NCBI RefSeq assembly: GCF_001894885.1
Contig: NZ_BCXB01000012.1
Span: 93,345 to 157,344, forward strand
Length of the DNA stretch: 64,000 bases
Reading direction: 5' to 3'
Source: Rhodococcus marinonascens NBRC 14363
GTDB lineage: Bacteria > Actinomycetota > Actinomycetes > Mycobacteriales > Mycobacteriaceae
The notes under the pieces are model-generated. The model was not told the origin of the DNA. It saw nothing but the letters and a program-made list of their open reading frames with translations, and made no database searches. Within the stretch, counting starts at the first letter, position 1. Each line of letters opens with the position of its first letter. Shown here one piece after another: positions 50,220-58,688 of this stretch. The position numbers were made by a program, and so were the translations under genes.

Positions 50220-51476
50220 GTGAGTATCGAGGCCCCCAGTCCCCTCCTCCCTCGCCGCACCACGCGCAAGGGCAGTTTGCGCGGGATCGCGCTGCTCGGA
50301 CCCGCCTTCGTGGCGTCCATCGCCTACGTCGACCCCGGAAATGTGGCTGCCAACCTCACTGCGGGTGCGAAGTACGGATATCTGCTCGTCTGGGTCCTCG
50401 TCCTCGCCAATGCCATGGCTGTGCTGGTGCAGTACCTGTCCGCCAAGCTCGGACTGGTCACCGGCAAGTCGCTGCCCCAGATGCTGGGAACACGCATGCG
50501 GACCGGCAACCGACGCGCGTTCTGGCTACAGGCAGAGGCGATGGCGATCGCCACCGACCTCGCCGAGGTGATCGGCGGCGCTATCGCACTCAACCTCCTG
50601 TTCGGAGTTCCCCTCTTCCTCGGAGGCCTGATCACCGGGGTCGTGTCGATGGGCATCCTCTCCATCCAGAACCGGCGCGGTCAGCGAACATTCGAGTTCG
50701 TGGTGATCGGACTCCTACTGATCATCACCATCGGGTTCCTCACCGGCCTCGCGTATACGGATGTCTCGGGTCCGGGCGCGCTTGCCGGCCTGATGCCGCG
50801 CTTCGAAGGTACCGAGACGGTGCTTCTGGCCGCGAGCATGCTCGGCGCCACGGTGATGCCGCACGCGATCTACCTGCACTCCGCACTCGCCCGCGACCGA
50901 CACGGACACCACCCCGAGGGCCCCCGTCTCTCGCGACTGCTGCGGGCGACGAAGTGGGACGTGGTAGGTGCCCTGATCGTGGCGGGCGCAGTGAACATCG
51001 GCATGCTGCTCCTCGCCGCCTCCGCGCTCCGCGGCATTCCCGGCACCGACTCCATCGAAGGCGCACACGCCGCCATCGAGAACTCGCTCGGCCCCACGGT
51101 CGCGGTCGTGTTCGCCATCGGCCTGCTGGCTTCGGGTCTCGCCTCCACGTCTATCGGTTGCGCCGCGGGGTCCGAGATCATGTACGGCCTACTGTCGATA
51201 CGGATCCCGCTGCTGCTGCGCCGCGTGGTCACCCTCATTCCCGCGCTAATCGTGCTGGCGATCGGCGTCGATCCGACCTTCGCGCTCGTCCTCAGCCAGG
51301 TGGTACTGAGTCTGTGCATCCCGTTCGCCGTGATTCCGCTCGTACGGATGACGTCGAGTCGTGATCTGATGGGCGTCCACACCAACGCAGCGGCCACCAC
51401 GATCGCCGCCTGGGTAACTGCCGGGCTGATCGTCATCCTCAACGGGTCGCTGCTCTGGTTGACGTTCGCCGGCTGA
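50220..51476 (+). CDS. mntH: Nramp family manganese/divalent metal transporter
   Basis: Proton-coupled importer of Mn2+ (and Fe2+) in the cytoplasmic membrane, 418 residues with about eleven helices. The metal-site motif DPGN is at residues 38-41 (AYVDPGNVAANL), and the second half of the site is GATVMPHAIYLHSAL near 220. The start is GTG with AGGAG six bases upstream. Expected to be regulated by manganese; the promoter region shows no clear repressor site. Confidence 0.95.
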   Translation: MSIEAPSPLLPRRTTRKGSLRGIALLGPAFVASIAYVDPGNVAANLTAGAKYGYLLVWVLVLANAMAVLVQYLSAKLGLVTGKSLPQMLGTRMRTGNRRAFWLQAEAMAIATDLAEVIGGAIALNLLFGVPLFLGGLITGVVSMGILSIQNRRGQRTFEFVVIGLLLIITIGFLTGLAYTDVSGPGALAGLMPRFEGTETVLLAASMLGATVMPHAIYLHSALARDRHGHHPEGPRLSRLLRATKWDVVGALIVAGAVNIGMLLLAASALRGIPGTDSIEGAHAAIENSLGPTVAVVFAIGLLASGLASTSIGCAAGSEIMYGLLSIRIPLLLRRVVTLIPALIVLAIGVDPTFALVLSQVVLSLCIPFAVIPLVRMTSSRDLMGVHTNAAATTIAAWVTAGLIVILNGSLLWLTFAG

Positions 51477-51492
51477 TCACTCGCGCCGGTGG

Positions 51493-51954
51493 CTATCCGC
51501 GACCGGAATCCGGAGGGAAGCCGCCGGTGGCGATGGGTCCCCACTCCTCGATGGTGATCCGGATCAAGCTCTTGTTCTGCTTGCGCATGGCGTCGCGGTA
51601 CTCGTCCCAGTCCGGGTGTTCACCGGAGATTCCGCGGAAGTACTCCACCAAAGGCTCGAGCGCTTCCGGCATGTCCAGCACCTCCCCGGTACCGTCGATC
51701 TGCACGTAGGCGCCGCCGAACTCGTCCGAGAGGACGCACACGCTCACGGCCGGATCGTGCCGCACGTTGGCGGCCTTGGCGCGCTGCGGGTAGGTCGAGA
51801 CGACGATCCGGCCTTCCTGGTCGAGCCCCGACGTAACCGGGGAGATCTGCAACCCTCCCGCGCGCTTCCGGGTGATCAGCACGCTTTCGTGGCGCGGACG
51901 GACGAAGTCGAGCAGCTCTTCCCTCGTTGCACGATCAGCGGTGGCGATGGCCAT
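51493..51954 (-). CDS. PPOX-class F420-dependent oxidoreductase family protein
   Basis: 153 residues of split-barrel flavin/F420-binding fold (Rv1155-like). Visible blocks are HESVLITRKRAGGLQISPVTSGLDQEGRIVVST, RAKAANVRHDPAVSVCVL and GAYVQIDGTGEV. These proteins bind coenzyme F420 or FMN and reduce various substrates. GGAGAGG lies seven bases before the ATG. Convergent with mntH and divergent from the GntR gene; no clear functional link to either. Confidence 0.88.
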   Translation of the reverse strand: MAIATADRATREELLDFVRPRHESVLITRKRAGGLQISPVTSGLDQEGRIVVSTYPQRAKAANVRHDPAVSVCVLSDEFGGAYVQIDGTGEVLDMPEALEPLVEYFRGISGEHPDWDEYRDAMRKQNKSLIRITIEEWGPIATGGFPPDSGRG

Positions 51955-52019
51955 GGTCTTACCTCTCCTCTTCTGCGAATCCCAGTCGAAGATCTCTCCG
52001 ACTCAGCCTATGCTCAACG

Positions 52020-52043
52020 CAGTCATCAGAGGTCTGAGGACTG
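52020..52043. promoter_or_regulatory. Nested palindrome upstream of the FCD-GntR gene
   Basis: Inner arms TCAGA (52026-52030) and TCTGA (52033-52037) are framed by outer arms CAGT (52020-52023) and ACTG (52040-52043), making a 24-base interrupted palindrome ending 15 bases before the GntR start. The position and size suit an autoregulatory GntR operator. Confidence 0.45.
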
Positions 52044-52058
52044 TGTTAACGTCGCGGA

Positions 52059-52751
52059 ATGCCCCCACATCACAGCCTCCGGAGCGGCCCACTTGTGCCT
52101 CAACTCGAAGATCTGCTCACCGAGTGGATCAGTGCGGGCAAGTGGCCCCTGGGCACTCGCATCCCCAGCGAAGCAGAACTGGCTGCCGAACTGGGCGTCG
52201 GCCGATCGTCCGTGCGCGAAGCGGTCCGACTCCTCGCCCGCGACGGTCTACTCGACGTGCGGCACGGTGTGGGCACGTTCGTGGCGCGCCCACCCACAGC
52301 CGGTGCTGGTCTCGAGCAACTACTGCGCCGCGCGCGACTCCTCGAGGTGTACGAGGTACGGCGCGCCCTGGAGATCGAGGCGGCCCGGCTGGCGGCAGAA
52401 CGCGCACGCCCCGAAGACCTTCGTCGGCTCCGGGCAATGCTGGCCGCCCGCCACTACAGCACTGAGGAGGCCACCGCGGTGTTCGTAGCGGCAGACCTCG
52501 ACTTCCACGCGACGGTCGTGAACATCGCGGGCAACTCGATCCTCTCTGCCCTATTCGAATCGGTCCGGCCCGAGTTGGTGGAGGCGCTCGCCGAACTGGT
52601 CGATCACGAACCCGCGCGGCCCGACACCGGGTGCGCTCACGACGATCTCCTGCGGGCCCTGGAAGCAGGCGACGTCGAGGCGGCCGTCGCCGCCACCGCC
52701 GCCAACCTCGATCCCGTCATGATGCTGCTGCGGAAAGGTGAAGCCCAGTGA
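52059..52751 (+). CDS. FadR-subfamily (FCD) GntR transcriptional regulator
   Basis: 230 residues. The GntR winged helix spans about residues 12-70 (WISAGKWPLGTRIPSEAELAAELGVGRSSVREAVRLLARDGLLDVRHGVGTFV). The all-helical FCD domain follows, with YEVRRALEIEAARLAAERA, DLDFHATVVNIAGNSIL and the late DDLLRALEAGD. FCD members sense small organic acids through a metal site. The stop codon overlaps the GTG of the ABC ATPase gene (GTGA), so both are one coupled operon. Confidence 0.92.
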   Translation: MPPHHSLRSGPLVPQLEDLLTEWISAGKWPLGTRIPSEAELAAELGVGRSSVREAVRLLARDGLLDVRHGVGTFVARPPTAGAGLEQLLRRARLLEVYEVRRALEIEAARLAAERARPEDLRRLRAMLAARHYSTEEATAVFVAADLDFHATVVNIAGNSILSALFESVRPELVEALAELVDHEPARPDTGCAHDDLLRALEAGDVEAAVAATAANLDPVMMLLRKGEAQ

Positions 52752-53554
52752 CCACCACCGATTCGGTCGTCAGCGCCGAACACGTCGACCTCGTGCGGAG
52801 CGGACGGTATCTACTCAGCGATGTGACACTCCGCATCGAACGAGGCCAGCACTGGGTGCTCCTCGGCGCGAACGGGGCAGGCAAGAGCACGCTGCTGAGC
52901 ATGCTCGGTGCCTTCGCTCATCCGACACACGGAATCATTCACGTACTAGGTCACCGACTCGGTCGAGTGGATATGAGGGAGTTGCGCGCCCGCATCGGTC
53001 ACGTGAACCCCCGGCACACGGTCCAGCGGCCCCTGACGGTGCGCGATGTGGTGCTCACCGGCCTCACCAATACTCCCGAATTCGTTCCCCGCTGGTCGCC
53101 CACCAAAGAGCAGGTCGCCCGCGCCGATGAACTGATCACCTCGCTTGGAATGCATGATCGCTCAGATGCTCTGTGGCCGAACTTATCTCAAGGCGAACGC
53201 GGCCGCGCCCTGATCGCTCGCGCACTGGTCGCCGAGCCCCAACTCCTCCTGCTCGACGAGCCCGCCACTGGACTGGATCTGGCTGCGCGCGAACAACTCC
53301 TCACCGCACTGGATGAATTACGAGTCCGCCTCCCGAATCTCGCCAGCATCCTCGTCACACACCACCTCGAGGAGATCCCGATGACCACCACCCACGCGGT
53401 CCTCGTCCGCGACGGTCGGGTGATCGCGCACGGTGAGGTGTCGGATGTCCTCACCACGGCACACATCAGCGAGTGCTTCGACCACCCCATCGAAATCACC
53501 CGGCAGCGCGGCCGATGGGGCGCGCAGACGCAGGTGCCCGAAACGGTGGGATGA
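52748..53554 (+). CDS. Stand-alone ABC transporter ATPase
   Basis: 268 residues, one nucleotide-binding domain. Walker A GANGAGKST is at 40-48, signature LSQGERGR at 146-153, Walker B LLLLDEP near 166-172, and H-loop VTHHLEEIP near 205. It resembles the ModF/YlmA-like ATPases related to iron-siderophore or molybdate uptake. No permease or binding-protein gene is adjacent. It is translated from a GTG overlapping the GntR stop. It could pair with a distant permease or act as a cytosolic ATPase. Confidence 0.9.
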   Translation: MTTTDSVVSAEHVDLVRSGRYLLSDVTLRIERGQHWVLLGANGAGKSTLLSMLGAFAHPTHGIIHVLGHRLGRVDMRELRARIGHVNPRHTVQRPLTVRDVVLTGLTNTPEFVPRWSPTKEQVARADELITSLGMHDRSDALWPNLSQGERGRALIARALVAEPQLLLLDEPATGLDLAAREQLLTALDELRVRLPNLASILVTHHLEEIPMTTTHAVLVRDGRVIAHGEVSDVLTTAHISECFDHPIEITRQRGRWGAQTQVPETVG

Positions 53555-53672
53555 TGCCTACTGGCGCATTCGGCAAGGGGCGATCATCCTCAGCCGCACC
53601 CCACTCCACGGTGCCGTCCTCATCGTCACCGCGACGGCGTTCCGCGGCCTGTCATGACCGTTCCAGCCAGTC

Positions 53673-54605
53673 CTAGCCCCCGATGACCGGCGGCGAGAAT
53701 TCGCACGCGGCAACGGGGTAGCTCGGGTCCAGCGCGTTGAGTACGTGGCTGAGAGCGAGCCTGTCGAACGCCAGCGAAAGGTGATCGGACAAGTTCTGCG
53801 GGCATTCGTCCTGCAACAGAATGTTCACGACGTTCGGGCCTGTGAGAAACGCCAACGTATAGGGCGCGACGATCTCGTCGTACCGAGTGGCGATCACGGT
53901 GTACGAGACGCCGGGCATCGTTTCGCCGCCCGCGTTCAATTGGTTCAGGAAGTCGGAGCGCTCCGACTGCTCGAACCCCGCGGTACCAAACGCCTCGTTG
54001 GCTCCGGGGATCTGTCCGAGCGCCTCCGACGAACCGGGGTGATTCGATGGTGCGAGCGCGATCAACTTGTCCACCGACGTCGCTCCACCGAGATTCTTCA
54101 AGTAGTAGCGGGGCATCGAACCGCCCTGCGAATGCCCGACGATGTCCACTTTCGGGGCACCTGTCGCCGACTTCACTCGTTCGACGAAGTCGGCCAACTG
54201 GGAGGCCGAACCCTCCATCGAACCGGTCGCGCCGGCTTTGCTCGCGCCCGGTAGACCGACGTAGTTCGCGTCGAACTCCTGACCGAAGTTGAGGGCGAAC
54301 ACGCAGTACCCGTTGTTCGTCAACAGCGGGGACAGCGTCGCCCAGTTGATCGTCATGTTCGCCAGGGTGCCGTGCGTCAACACTACGGGCCGCGGGTGGG
54401 CCTCCGTGGGGCGGCAGGACCAGTCGTTCGCGCCGGGCGGATCCGAATCCGGGTTCACCACCGCCGTCCCCAGCGCCGGGAGCGAGGAATAGGACACCGG
54501 CAACGGCGCGGGATCAGCACTCGCCTGAGCACCCCCGACACTCAGCGCCACCGTGGCGACCGCTGCCACGACCGCCGACAACCGACCCGATTTCTTCCAC
54601 CGCAT
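53673..54605 (-). CDS. Secreted triacylglycerol lipase / esterase (alpha/beta hydrolase)
   Basis: 310 residues. Signal peptide cleaved near ASA-DP (residue 30). The nucleophile serine is S159 in VDIVGHSQGGSMPRYYLK; oxyanion region VLTHGTLANMTINW near 75-88; candidate acid and base lie in TRYDEIV and the DHLSLAFD region. Four cysteines (DWSC, GYCVF, DECP, AACEF) suggest two disulfides. The architecture is like the LipA/EstB class 2 bacterial lipases of actinobacteria. A GAGGGAG site precedes the ATG. Extracellular ester hydrolysis is the expected role. Confidence 0.9.
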   Translation of the reverse strand: MRWKKSGRLSAVVAAVATVALSVGGAQASADPAPLPVSYSSLPALGTAVVNPDSDPPGANDWSCRPTEAHPRPVVLTHGTLANMTINWATLSPLLTNNGYCVFALNFGQEFDANYVGLPGASKAGATGSMEGSASQLADFVERVKSATGAPKVDIVGHSQGGSMPRYYLKNLGGATSVDKLIALAPSNHPGSSEALGQIPGANEAFGTAGFEQSERSDFLNQLNAGGETMPGVSYTVIATRYDEIVAPYTLAFLTGPNVVNILLQDECPQNLSDHLSLAFDRLALSHVLNALDPSYPVAACEFSPPVIGG

Positions 54606-54766
54606 CCGGCTACTCCCTCACGCCTCGGTCCAGCCATCGGCCACAGTTGCGCCGCCGAGCACAATAACAGGAGGAAGAGAAGACCAACCTACGGGACGGC
54701 CGTCGGCGAGCGGGTTTTAAATCGCCACACACCGTCGGGGTGAATGATGTTGCTAAAGAATAGGTG

Positions 54767-55126
54767 CTAGGGGCAGCAATTCGGATCCAGGACGAATCGA
54801 AGAGCCTCGAGCGCATCGGGTTGCGCCCGGTAGTAGACATTCATTCCGCGCCGGGTCGGGATCACCATGCCCGCCTTCTTGAGTTGCCCCAAATGATGGC
54901 TGATCGTCGACTCCGACAGACCGAGTCCATCGGCGAGATCGCACGTACAGACTTCCCCATCGCTGGTGCAGAGCAGGATCGACATCAGCTTGATCCGTAC
55001 CGGATCGGCGAGGGCCTTCAGCCGAACCGCTACCTCGAGGGCTGCGCCATCTGAAATCGGCCCCGATGCGACGGGGGTGCAGCAAATCGGTGCGGTCGCG
55101 TCGATCAGGGGCAGGGTCTTGGGCAT
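54767..55126 (-). CDS. arsR: ArsR-family metalloid-responsive repressor
   Basis: 119 residues from ATG 55126, with a winged helix (CTCDLADGLGLSESTISHHLGQLKKAGMV). The N-terminal cysteine pair is C15-C16 (APICCTPV), and further cysteines are C53, C60 and C62. The C15/C16 arrangement is the same as that described for the Corynebacterium glutamicum arsenic sensor CgArsR. An extra CC pair ends the protein. It represses by binding operator DNA and lets go when As(III)/Sb(III) binds. Divergent from cadI with two palindromes between. Confidence 0.9.
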   Translation of the reverse strand: MPKTLPLIDATAPICCTPVASGPISDGAALEVAVRLKALADPVRIKLMSILLCTSDGEVCTCDLADGLGLSESTISHHLGQLKKAGMVIPTRRGMNVYYRAQPDALEALRFVLDPNCCP

Positions 55127-55147
55127 GCACCTATTCTGCCTACCTTC

Positions 55148-55203
55148 TTGACATACGTCAAAAAGGTAGTGCATAGTCGAGGAGTAATTCAACATATGTC
55201 GAA
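55148..55203. promoter_or_regulatory. arsR-cadI operator/promoter with two palindromes
   Basis: Two related palindromes, TTGACATACGTCAA at 55148-55161 and TTCAACATATGTCGAA at 55188-55203, share the core ACATAYGT and are centred about 41 bases apart, four helical turns. The first overlaps a possible cadI -35 box (TTGACA 55148-55153; weak -10 CATAGT 55172-55177). The second ends four bases before the cadI Shine-Dalgarno GGAGG. ArsR dimers on both would block both genes. Confidence 0.65.
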
Positions 55204-55218
55204 TAGGTGGAGGTTCTC

Positions 55219-55698
55219 ATGTCACGCGTACAGCTCGCCCTCAACGTCGACGACCTCGGTCAGGCCGTCGAGTTCTACTCGAAGCTTTTTGGCACGGCAC
55301 CTGCGAAGGTCAAGGAGGGATACGCCAATTTCGCGATCGCCGAACCGCCGCTCAAGCTCGTCCTCTTCGAAAATCCAGGAACCGGCGGCACCATCAATCA
55401 CCTCGGAGTCGAGGTCGACTCCAGCCAGACGGTGCACAAGGAGATCGCCAGGTTGAGCGACGAAGGGCTCTTCACCGCAGAAGAGATCGGCACCACCTGT
55501 TGCTTTGCCACCCAGGACAAAGTGTGGGTCACCGGTCCTGCGGGTGAGAAATGGGAGGTTTACACGGTGCTGGCCGACAGCGACACGTTCGGCACGGCAG
55601 CGGCAGCGGCAGCGGCAGATGAGCAGGACTCCCCGGCCGCGTGCTGCGGTTCATCCGATGAACAGGACTCCCCGGCCGTGTGCTGCGGTTCGTCATAG
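55219..55698 (+). CDS. cadI: CadI/ArsI-type metalloid/cadmium resistance protein with cysteine tail
   Basis: 159 residues, vicinal-oxygen-chelate fold. MSRVQLALNVDDL, YANFAIAEPPLKLVLFE, NHLGVEV and VTGPAGEKWEVYTV closely follow mycobacterial CadI. ArsI proteins cleave the carbon-arsenic bond of trivalent organoarsenicals with a Cys pair, seen here as TTCCFA near residue 95. The C terminus is an alanine run followed by two copies of a DEQDSPA-x-CCGSS unit, giving two extra CC pairs. GGAGG lies seven bases before the ATG. Divergent from and presumably repressed by ArsR. Confidence 0.9.
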   Translation: MSRVQLALNVDDLGQAVEFYSKLFGTAPAKVKEGYANFAIAEPPLKLVLFENPGTGGTINHLGVEVDSSQTVHKEIARLSDEGLFTAEEIGTTCCFATQDKVWVTGPAGEKWEVYTVLADSDTFGTAAAAAAADEQDSPAACCGSSDEQDSPAVCCGSS

Positions 55699-55704
55699 CG
55701 CTGA

Positions 55705-55758
55705 CCGGCAGATCGGCTGAGACCCCGCCGCCCACCGTGGTGTCAGCCGATCTGCCGG
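55705..55758. terminator. Bidirectional terminator between cadI and amidohydrolase gene
   Basis: Perfect 16-bp stem, arms 55705-55720 and 55743-55758, with a 22-base GC-rich loop, lying between two convergent stop codons. Confidence 0.85.
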
Positions 55759-55807
55759 CGCTTGCCGACCCACCGAACCGGGCTGATCGGCGCGGGGTTC
55801 TCACTTG

Positions 55808-56698
55808 TCACGCGAGGTCCGGTAGTCCGACGTCGAATAGCCGCGCCGCATTGTCGTGACATACCGCACGCAACCACGCCTCGCCGAGGTCGAATCGGGT
55901 GAGACCCTCGAGCGCGTCCACGTACGGATACGGAATATTGGGAAAGTCGCTGCCGAACACGATGCGGTCCTGCAGATCCGCCAGTCGGTGCACCTGATCA
56001 CGCGGAAACGGCGTCATCTCTTCGGTGAAGTCGGTAAAGACCATGGTGGTGTCGAGGTAGACGCCGGCGTACTTCGCAGCCATTTCCAAAAAGTCCCGAT
56101 ACTCCGGCAGTCCCATGTGCGCAATGATCAGATGCAATCCGGGATACCTCGCCAGCAACTCGGCAATGGGCTCAGGACCGGTGTATCTGCCGGGCGCGGG
56201 CCCTGAACCGCAGTGGATGACAACGGGGGCGCCGGACTCCTCCAGTACTCCCCACACGGGGTCGAGGAGAGGGTCGTTGGGCGAATAATCACCCACCTGG
56301 ATGTGCGACTTGAAGACACGGGTACCCGACTCGATCGCCTGGGCGACATACGCCGCCGCGGACTCCTCCGGGTAGAACGTGGATGTCAACAGGCAGTCGG
56401 GTGTATGGGCTGCGAACTCAGCCGACCATTGGTTCAGCCACACAGCCATGTTCGGCTTGTGCGGATAGATCATCGACGTAAATCGCCGGACACCGAACCC
56501 GCGAAGGTGTTCGACGCGGACATCTTCATCGTGCCGGTAACGGATCGGCCACTCACGCCCTGTGAGGGGGCCGGCTGCGTCGAAGTAACTCCACACCTTA
56601 TCCATCACGTTCGCGGGCATGAAGTGGGTGTGGACGTCGATGATGCCGGGAAGCCCCAGGCCACGCCAGAATTCCTGCACCCGCAGATTCTCGGTCAC
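55808..56698 (-). CDS. Amidohydrolase-2 family (ACMSD-like) metal-dependent hydrolase
   Basis: 296 residues, TIM-barrel amidohydrolase. The metal motif HxH appears as IIDVHTHFMP near residue 18. Further metal or catalytic residues lie in PVVIHCGSG, LIIAHMG and the late VFGSDFP aspartate, the order expected for amidohydrolase_2 enzymes (decarboxylases such as ACMSD, or hydrolases). Start is GTG 56698 with GGAGGAG immediately upstream; a longer frame runs into the RNase H gene. RNase HI lies just upstream on the same strand, 22 bases away, but the strong ribosome site suggests independent translation. Substrate unknown. Confidence 0.87.
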   Translation of the reverse strand: MTENLRVQEFWRGLGLPGIIDVHTHFMPANVMDKVWSYFDAAGPLTGREWPIRYRHDEDVRVEHLRGFGVRRFTSMIYPHKPNMAVWLNQWSAEFAAHTPDCLLTSTFYPEESAAAYVAQAIESGTRVFKSHIQVGDYSPNDPLLDPVWGVLEESGAPVVIHCGSGPAPGRYTGPEPIAELLARYPGLHLIIAHMGLPEYRDFLEMAAKYAGVYLDTTMVFTDFTEEMTPFPRDQVHRLADLQDRIVFGSDFPNIPYPYVDALEGLTRFDLGEAWLRAVCHDNAARLFDVGLPDLA

Positions 56699-56720
56699 TA
56701 CTCCTCCGCAACGGGTGTGT

Positions 56721-57248
56721 TCAGAATAGTGTGAACGCGTCGTCAGCGTCGGTGCGGGACGGTCCGGCGGATGCCGACACCGGCGTAGTTGCGACCGTCG
56801 TCGTGGGAGCCATCTCGCCTGACGCGACGGCGCGCGCTGCCTCGCCTGCGAGCACGTCCGCCATCTCGTTGTAGTGGTTGCCGACGTGACCGCGCACCCA
56901 GCGGAACCGAACGGGCCCGGAGCGTTCGCTGATGGCCCGATCAATGGACTGCACCACTGCGAGGTTCTTGACGGGAGTGCCGCCTGCAGTCTTCCACCCC
57001 TTGCGCTTCCACCCGGGAAGCCACTCGGAAGCACACTTGATGGCGTACTGGGAATCGGACTCGATCAACAGCGGATCCGATCCGGGATGCGCTGTGATCG
57101 CCTCGAGCAACGCCCGCAGTTCCGCGATCTGGTTGGTACCTGAGGGCTCACCACCCGATTGACTGGGACCCTCGTGATTGACCCACGCCCAGCCGATCGC
57201 CCCACCGGGATTGCGGAGGCAGGATCCGTCGGTACTCACGATGATCAT
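56721..57248 (-). CDS. rnhA: Ribonuclease HI
   Basis: 175 residues. Degrades RNA in RNA-DNA hybrids. Catalytic acidic residues are in STDGSCLRNPGG (D), NQIAELRALLEA (E), LIESDSQYAI (D) and the final NEMADVLAGEAA (D); the KRKGWKTAGGTPVKN basic protrusion and the WVRGHVGNHYNE loop are also present. A 30-residue Thr/Ser-rich tail follows the domain. The ATG at 57248 (MIIVSTDGS) is the natural start. Divergent from the DNA glycosylase gene by 72 bases. Confidence 0.93.
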   Translation of the reverse strand: MIIVSTDGSCLRNPGGAIGWAWVNHEGPSQSGGEPSGTNQIAELRALLEAITAHPGSDPLLIESDSQYAIKCASEWLPGWKRKGWKTAGGTPVKNLAVVQSIDRAISERSGPVRFRWVRGHVGNHYNEMADVLAGEAARAVASGEMAPTTTVATTPVSASAGPSRTDADDAFTLF

Positions 57249-57320
57249 GGTTGGGACTTTACGTGCGTACCCCGACGTCCCCCGGTAGTGGTATGCCTCG
57301 CGGTGGCTACGCTCCAGTGG

Positions 57321-58247
57321 ATGACAGCTTCGCTGGAAGTGGCCGAGGCCACCGTGACCGCGCGACGTCCCCTGGACGTCGCCATGACGTTCCAGCCTCT
57401 TCAGCATGGCAAAGGCGACCCCTGCCACCGGAAAGCCGTCGACGGTTCGATCTGGCGGACCTCGGTGCAGAACTCCGGACCTGTCACGTATCGCCTCACC
57501 CAACCCGACCGCCACACCGTTCGTTGCGAGGCCTGGGGAGCCGGGTCTGAGGAACTGGTCGCAGGACTCGGTCACCTCGTCGGCGACCACGACGACTGCC
57601 AGGATTTCACCCCCGAACACCCAATCCTCGTCGAAGCACACCGCCGCTTCCCGCACCTGCGCCTGGGCCGCACGGACCGACTGATGGAAGCCCTGGTGCC
57701 TGCGATCCTCGAACAGCGCGTGCACGGCATCGCTGCATCCGCCTCGTGGCGGCGCCTCGTCTGGAAGTTTGGCGAGCCCGCTCCCGGCCCCGCCCCGGAC
57801 GGCATGAGGCTTCCGCCGACGGCGGAAGCGTGGCGACGAGTGCCTTCGTGGGAGTTCCATCGCGCCAACGTCGATCCGAGCAGGGCTCGCACCATCGTCC
57901 GGTGTGCTCAGGTCGCGGATCGCCTCGAAAAGGTCATCGACCTCCCTCGCGAAGAAGCGAATCGGCGGTTGATGTCCATCCCTGGTGTCGGGATCTGGAC
58001 GGCGGCCGAGGTGGCGCAACGTGCGCTCGGCGACTCCGATGCCCTTTCCGTCGGGGACTACCACCTCGCGGCGGTGGTGGGATGGTCACTGCTCGGCAAA
58101 CCCATCGACGACGCAGAGATGGTGGCCTATCTCGAACCGATTCGGCCGCACCGGTATCGCGCCATCCGGCTGCTGCAGGTCAGCGGTAGCGCCGTCAAAC
58201 CCAAGTTCGGGCCCCGGACCGCGCCGGTCGATCACAGCCGGCACTGA
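57321..58247 (+). CDS. AlkA-like DNA-3-methyladenine glycosylase
   Basis: 308 residues. HhH-GPD base-excision glycosylase. The helix-hairpin-helix is LMSIPGVGIWTAAEVAQRALGD near residue 215-236, and the catalytic aspartate follows in DALSVGDYHLAAVVG. The N-terminal half is an AlkA-type beta sheet domain. It removes alkylated bases. The ATG 57321 is chosen; an earlier in-frame start would overlap the RNase H gene. Shares a divergent promoter region with rnhA. Confidence 0.9.
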   Translation: MTASLEVAEATVTARRPLDVAMTFQPLQHGKGDPCHRKAVDGSIWRTSVQNSGPVTYRLTQPDRHTVRCEAWGAGSEELVAGLGHLVGDHDDCQDFTPEHPILVEAHRRFPHLRLGRTDRLMEALVPAILEQRVHGIAASASWRRLVWKFGEPAPGPAPDGMRLPPTAEAWRRVPSWEFHRANVDPSRARTIVRCAQVADRLEKVIDLPREEANRRLMSIPGVGIWTAAEVAQRALGDSDALSVGDYHLAAVVGWSLLGKPIDDAEMVAYLEPIRPHRYRAIRLLQVSGSAVKPKFGPRTAPVDHSRH

Positions 58248-58302
58248 ATCAGACCCGTGAAGAGACGAAGTGGTCATGTCGAGTCGGTATCCACACATCG
58301 CC

Positions 58303-58323
58303 GTGGGGTTTTCGATACCCCAC
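58303..58323. terminator. Hairpin after DNA glycosylase gene
   Basis: GTGGGGT and ACCCCAC arms around a TTTCGAT loop, 56 bases beyond the glycosylase stop and before the methyltransferase pair. Confidence 0.55.
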
Positions 58324-58424
58324 CCATGCCCCTTTCGCCTGGCGAACGAACCGTGACACCGCCTGCGCGGTAGCTCACGATGAAATAACGAAGCTCCGCC
58401 CCGCACTCCGACCGGAGGTCAGCG

Positions 58425-58688
58425 ATGTCCACCCCCGCATCCGAAGCCGAAGCCGTTTCCCAGCGAATTCTCGAGACTTCACTCGGCACGATCGACCTGC
58501 TCTCCATCCATCTGGGAGACCGTCTCGGCTGGTATCGCAGTCTCGCGACGCACGGCCCGGCGACGGCGGACGAGTTGGCGGACCGCACCTCGACCCACCC
58601 GCGGTACGCACAGGAGTGGCTCGAGCAACAGGCCGTATCTGGACTTCTCTCGCTGATGGACTCCACCGAACCCAGGACATTCGCATGA
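58425..58688 (+). CDS. Split methyltransferase, N-terminal dimerisation/winged-helix part
   Basis: 87 residues with GGAGG before the ATG. The sequence (VSQRILETSLGTIDLLSIHLGDRLGWYRSLA, PATADELADRTSTHPRYAQEWLEQQAVSGLL) is the N-terminal winged-helix part usually fused to class I methyltransferases of about 350 residues. The frame ends in TGA at 58686-58688 while the methyltransferase part continues in another frame from an overlapping ATG. Together the two frames add up to the length of one normal protein. Either a single-base indel in a single gene or a translationally coupled two-protein form. Confidence 0.75.
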   Translation: MSTPASEAEAVSQRILETSLGTIDLLSIHLGDRLGWYRSLATHGPATADELADRTSTHPRYAQEWLEQQAVSGLLSLMDSTEPRTFA

